Below are positions 4,127 through 5,221 of a stretch of DNA of 5,221 nt, in pieces. Under the pieces are notes generated by a model. That model ran no database searches. It had not been told where the DNA came from and saw nothing but the letters and a program-made list of their open reading frames with translations. This DNA is from an uncultured Acetobacteraceae bacterium (lineage in GTDB: Bacteria > Pseudomonadota > Alphaproteobacteria > Acetobacterales > Acetobacteraceae), in assembly GCA_903839965.1 (NCBI GenBank), contig CAIMEK010000698.1, positions 1 to 5,221 of the forward strand. Direction: 5' to 3'. The translations under genes and the position numbers were made by a program. The first letter of the stretch is position 1; the number at the start of each line of letters is the position of its first letter.

Positions 4127-5221
4127 ATGAGCATCGATCATCCCAGCTTCGGCAAGCTGGACGACAGCCGAATCATCATTTTCGACACCACCCTGCGCGA
4201 TGGCGAACAGTCGCCGGGCTTCTCCATGAACCTGCAGGAGAAACTGCGGCTGGCCGAGGCGCTGGCCGAACTGGGCGTCGATGTCATCGAGGCCGGCTTC
4301 CCGATTGCCTCGCCCGGCGACTTCGAAAGCGTCAAGACCATTGCCGAGCAGATCAAGGGCCCGGTGATCTGCGGCCTGGCCCGCTCCTCGCGCGCCGACG
4401 TGGTGCGCGCCGCCGAGGCGGTGGCCCCGGCCGAGCGGCGGCGCATCCACATCTTCATCAGCACCAGCGCGCTGCACATGAAATACAAGCTGCGCATGGA
4501 GCCCGAGGCGGTGCTGCAGGCGGTGACCGACAGCGTTACCCTGGGCCGCAGCTACACCGACGACGTGGAATGGTCGGCCGAGGACGGCAGCCGCACCGAT
4601 CCCGACTTCCTGTGCCGCTGCACCGAGGCCGCCATCGTGGCCGGCGCCACCACCATCAACATTCCCGACACCGTGGGCTACGCGCTGCCCGAGGACATGG
4701 CGGGCATCTTCACCATGCTGCGCGAACGGGTGCCGGGGGCGGAGAAAATCATTCTGTCCACCCATAATCACAACGATCTTGGCCTCGCCGTTGCCAACAC
4801 GCTGGCCGCAGTCGCAGCCGGCGCGCGCCAGATTGAGTGCACCATCAACGGCATCGGCGAGCGCGCAGGCAATGCGGCGCTGGAAGAAGTTGCCATGGCC
4901 ATTCGCACCAGGCCCGATGCCGTGCCGTGTCGCACCGGCATTGTGACTGAGCGGATTATGATGACGTCCAAGCTGCTCAGTACGATTACCGGCTTTGATG
5001 TGCAGCCGAACAAGGCCATCGTGGGGCGCAACGCCTTTGCGCATGAGAGCGGCATTCACCAGGATGGTGTGCTGAAGAACGCCGCCACCTACGAGATCAT
5101 GACGCCCGAGAGCGTGGGCTGGACCAAGTCGAGCCTGGTGATGGGCAAGCACTCCGGCCGCGCTGCCTTCCGCGACAAGCTGAACTCTTTGGGCTACGGC
5201 GACCTGGGCGAGAACCGGATA
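4127..5221 (+). CDS. leuA: 2-isopropylmalate synthase (3' end outside window)
   Basis: LeuA condenses acetyl-CoA with 2-oxoisovalerate to 2-isopropylmalate, the first committed step of leucine synthesis, in the cytoplasm. The 365 visible residues cover the TIM-barrel catalytic domain. The family signature DTTLRDGEQSPG is at 20-31, with the metal ligand Asp20 and catalytic Arg24. The metal-binding HNHND is at 213-217 (His213, His215), followed by NGIGERAGNAALEE with Asn249. The second signature HESGIHQDG is at 306-314, and MGKHSGR at 339-345. Usual length is about 510-530, so the C-terminal leucine-binding regulatory domain responsible for feedback inhibition should lie beyond the right edge. 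The ATG at 4127 has AGGAG 11 bases upstream. Expression is probably controlled by the attenuator directly upstream. The motifs distinguish it well from homocitrate and citramalate synthases, though those relatives cannot be fully excluded without the C-terminus; the leucine leader supports LeuA. Confidence 0.95.
   Translation, partial: MSIDHPSFGKLDDSRIIIFDTTLRDGEQSPGFSMNLQEKLRLAEALAELGVDVIEAGFPIASPGDFESVKTIAEQIKGPVICGLARSSRADVVRAAEAVAPAERRRIHIFISTSALHMKYKLRMEPEAVLQAVTDSVTLGRSYTDDVEWSAEDGSRTDPDFLCRCTEAAIVAGATTINIPDTVGYALPEDMAGIFTMLRERVPGAEKIILSTHNHNDLGLAVANTLAAVAAGARQIECTINGIGERAGNAALEEVAMAIRTRPDAVPCRTGIVTERIMMTSKLLSTITGFDVQPNKAIVGRNAFAHESGIHQDGVLKNAATYEIMTPESVGWTKSSLVMGKHSGRAAFRDKLNSLGYGDLGENRI

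Noticed and set aside
3946..4767. 273-codon plus-strand frame overlapping the leuA leader and leuA
   Set aside because: It is out of frame with both the leucine-rich leader and LeuA, and its product is Arg/His-rich with no recognisable domain.
3926..5152. 408-codon open frame on the minus strand opposite leuA
   Set aside because: The plus strand encodes LeuA with all signature motifs; the opposite frame is low-complexity and domain-free, a usual effect of high GC3.

Overview
The window is uniformly GC-rich, with strong G/C preference at third codon positions, and reads as chromosomal DNA of a free-living proteobacterium. An alphaproteobacterium is my best inference. The support is the style of the AIDA-repeat/Ig-repeat adhesin, the LeuA sequence, and a TTAA-N7-TTAA box of the CtrA type. 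None of these is decisive, and I cannot name a genus. No rRNA, tRNA, IS element, CRISPR array or phage gene is visible.

Layout. (1) Positions 1-2231, minus strand: the first 743 codons of a very large repetitive surface protein whose 3' part lies beyond the left edge. It starts with about eight strand-loop-strand (AIDA-type) repeats, followed by tandem Ig-like domains, two of which are nearly identical at DNA level. (2) Positions 2228-2523, minus strand: two tiny unrecognised ORFs directly upstream, joined to each other and to the adhesin by two successive ATGA stop/start overlaps. An AT-rich island with a TTAA-N7-TTAA box at 2567-2581 lies just upstream and is the likely control region of this cluster. 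(3) Positions 2582-2877: about 300 bases without a convincing gene, holding GC hairpins and one weak ORF. (4) Positions 2878-3870, minus strand: a complete D-2-hydroxyacid dehydrogenase. (5) Positions 3871-4126: a divergent control region containing a 35-codon leucine-rich leader peptide and mutually exclusive RNA hairpins, i.e. a transcription attenuator. (6) Positions 4127-5221, plus strand: the first 365 codons of leuA (2-isopropylmalate synthase), cut by the right edge.

How the parts work together. The leader peptide with eight Leu codons in twelve, the antiterminator that can form when a ribosome stalls on them, and the competing hairpin before leuA form a coherent leucine-sensing switch for the committed step of leucine synthesis. 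The dehydrogenase is transcribed away from leuA from a shared short intergenic region; a metabolic link is possible but not shown. The adhesin cluster is a separate unit, probably controlled from its own AT-rich promoter region.
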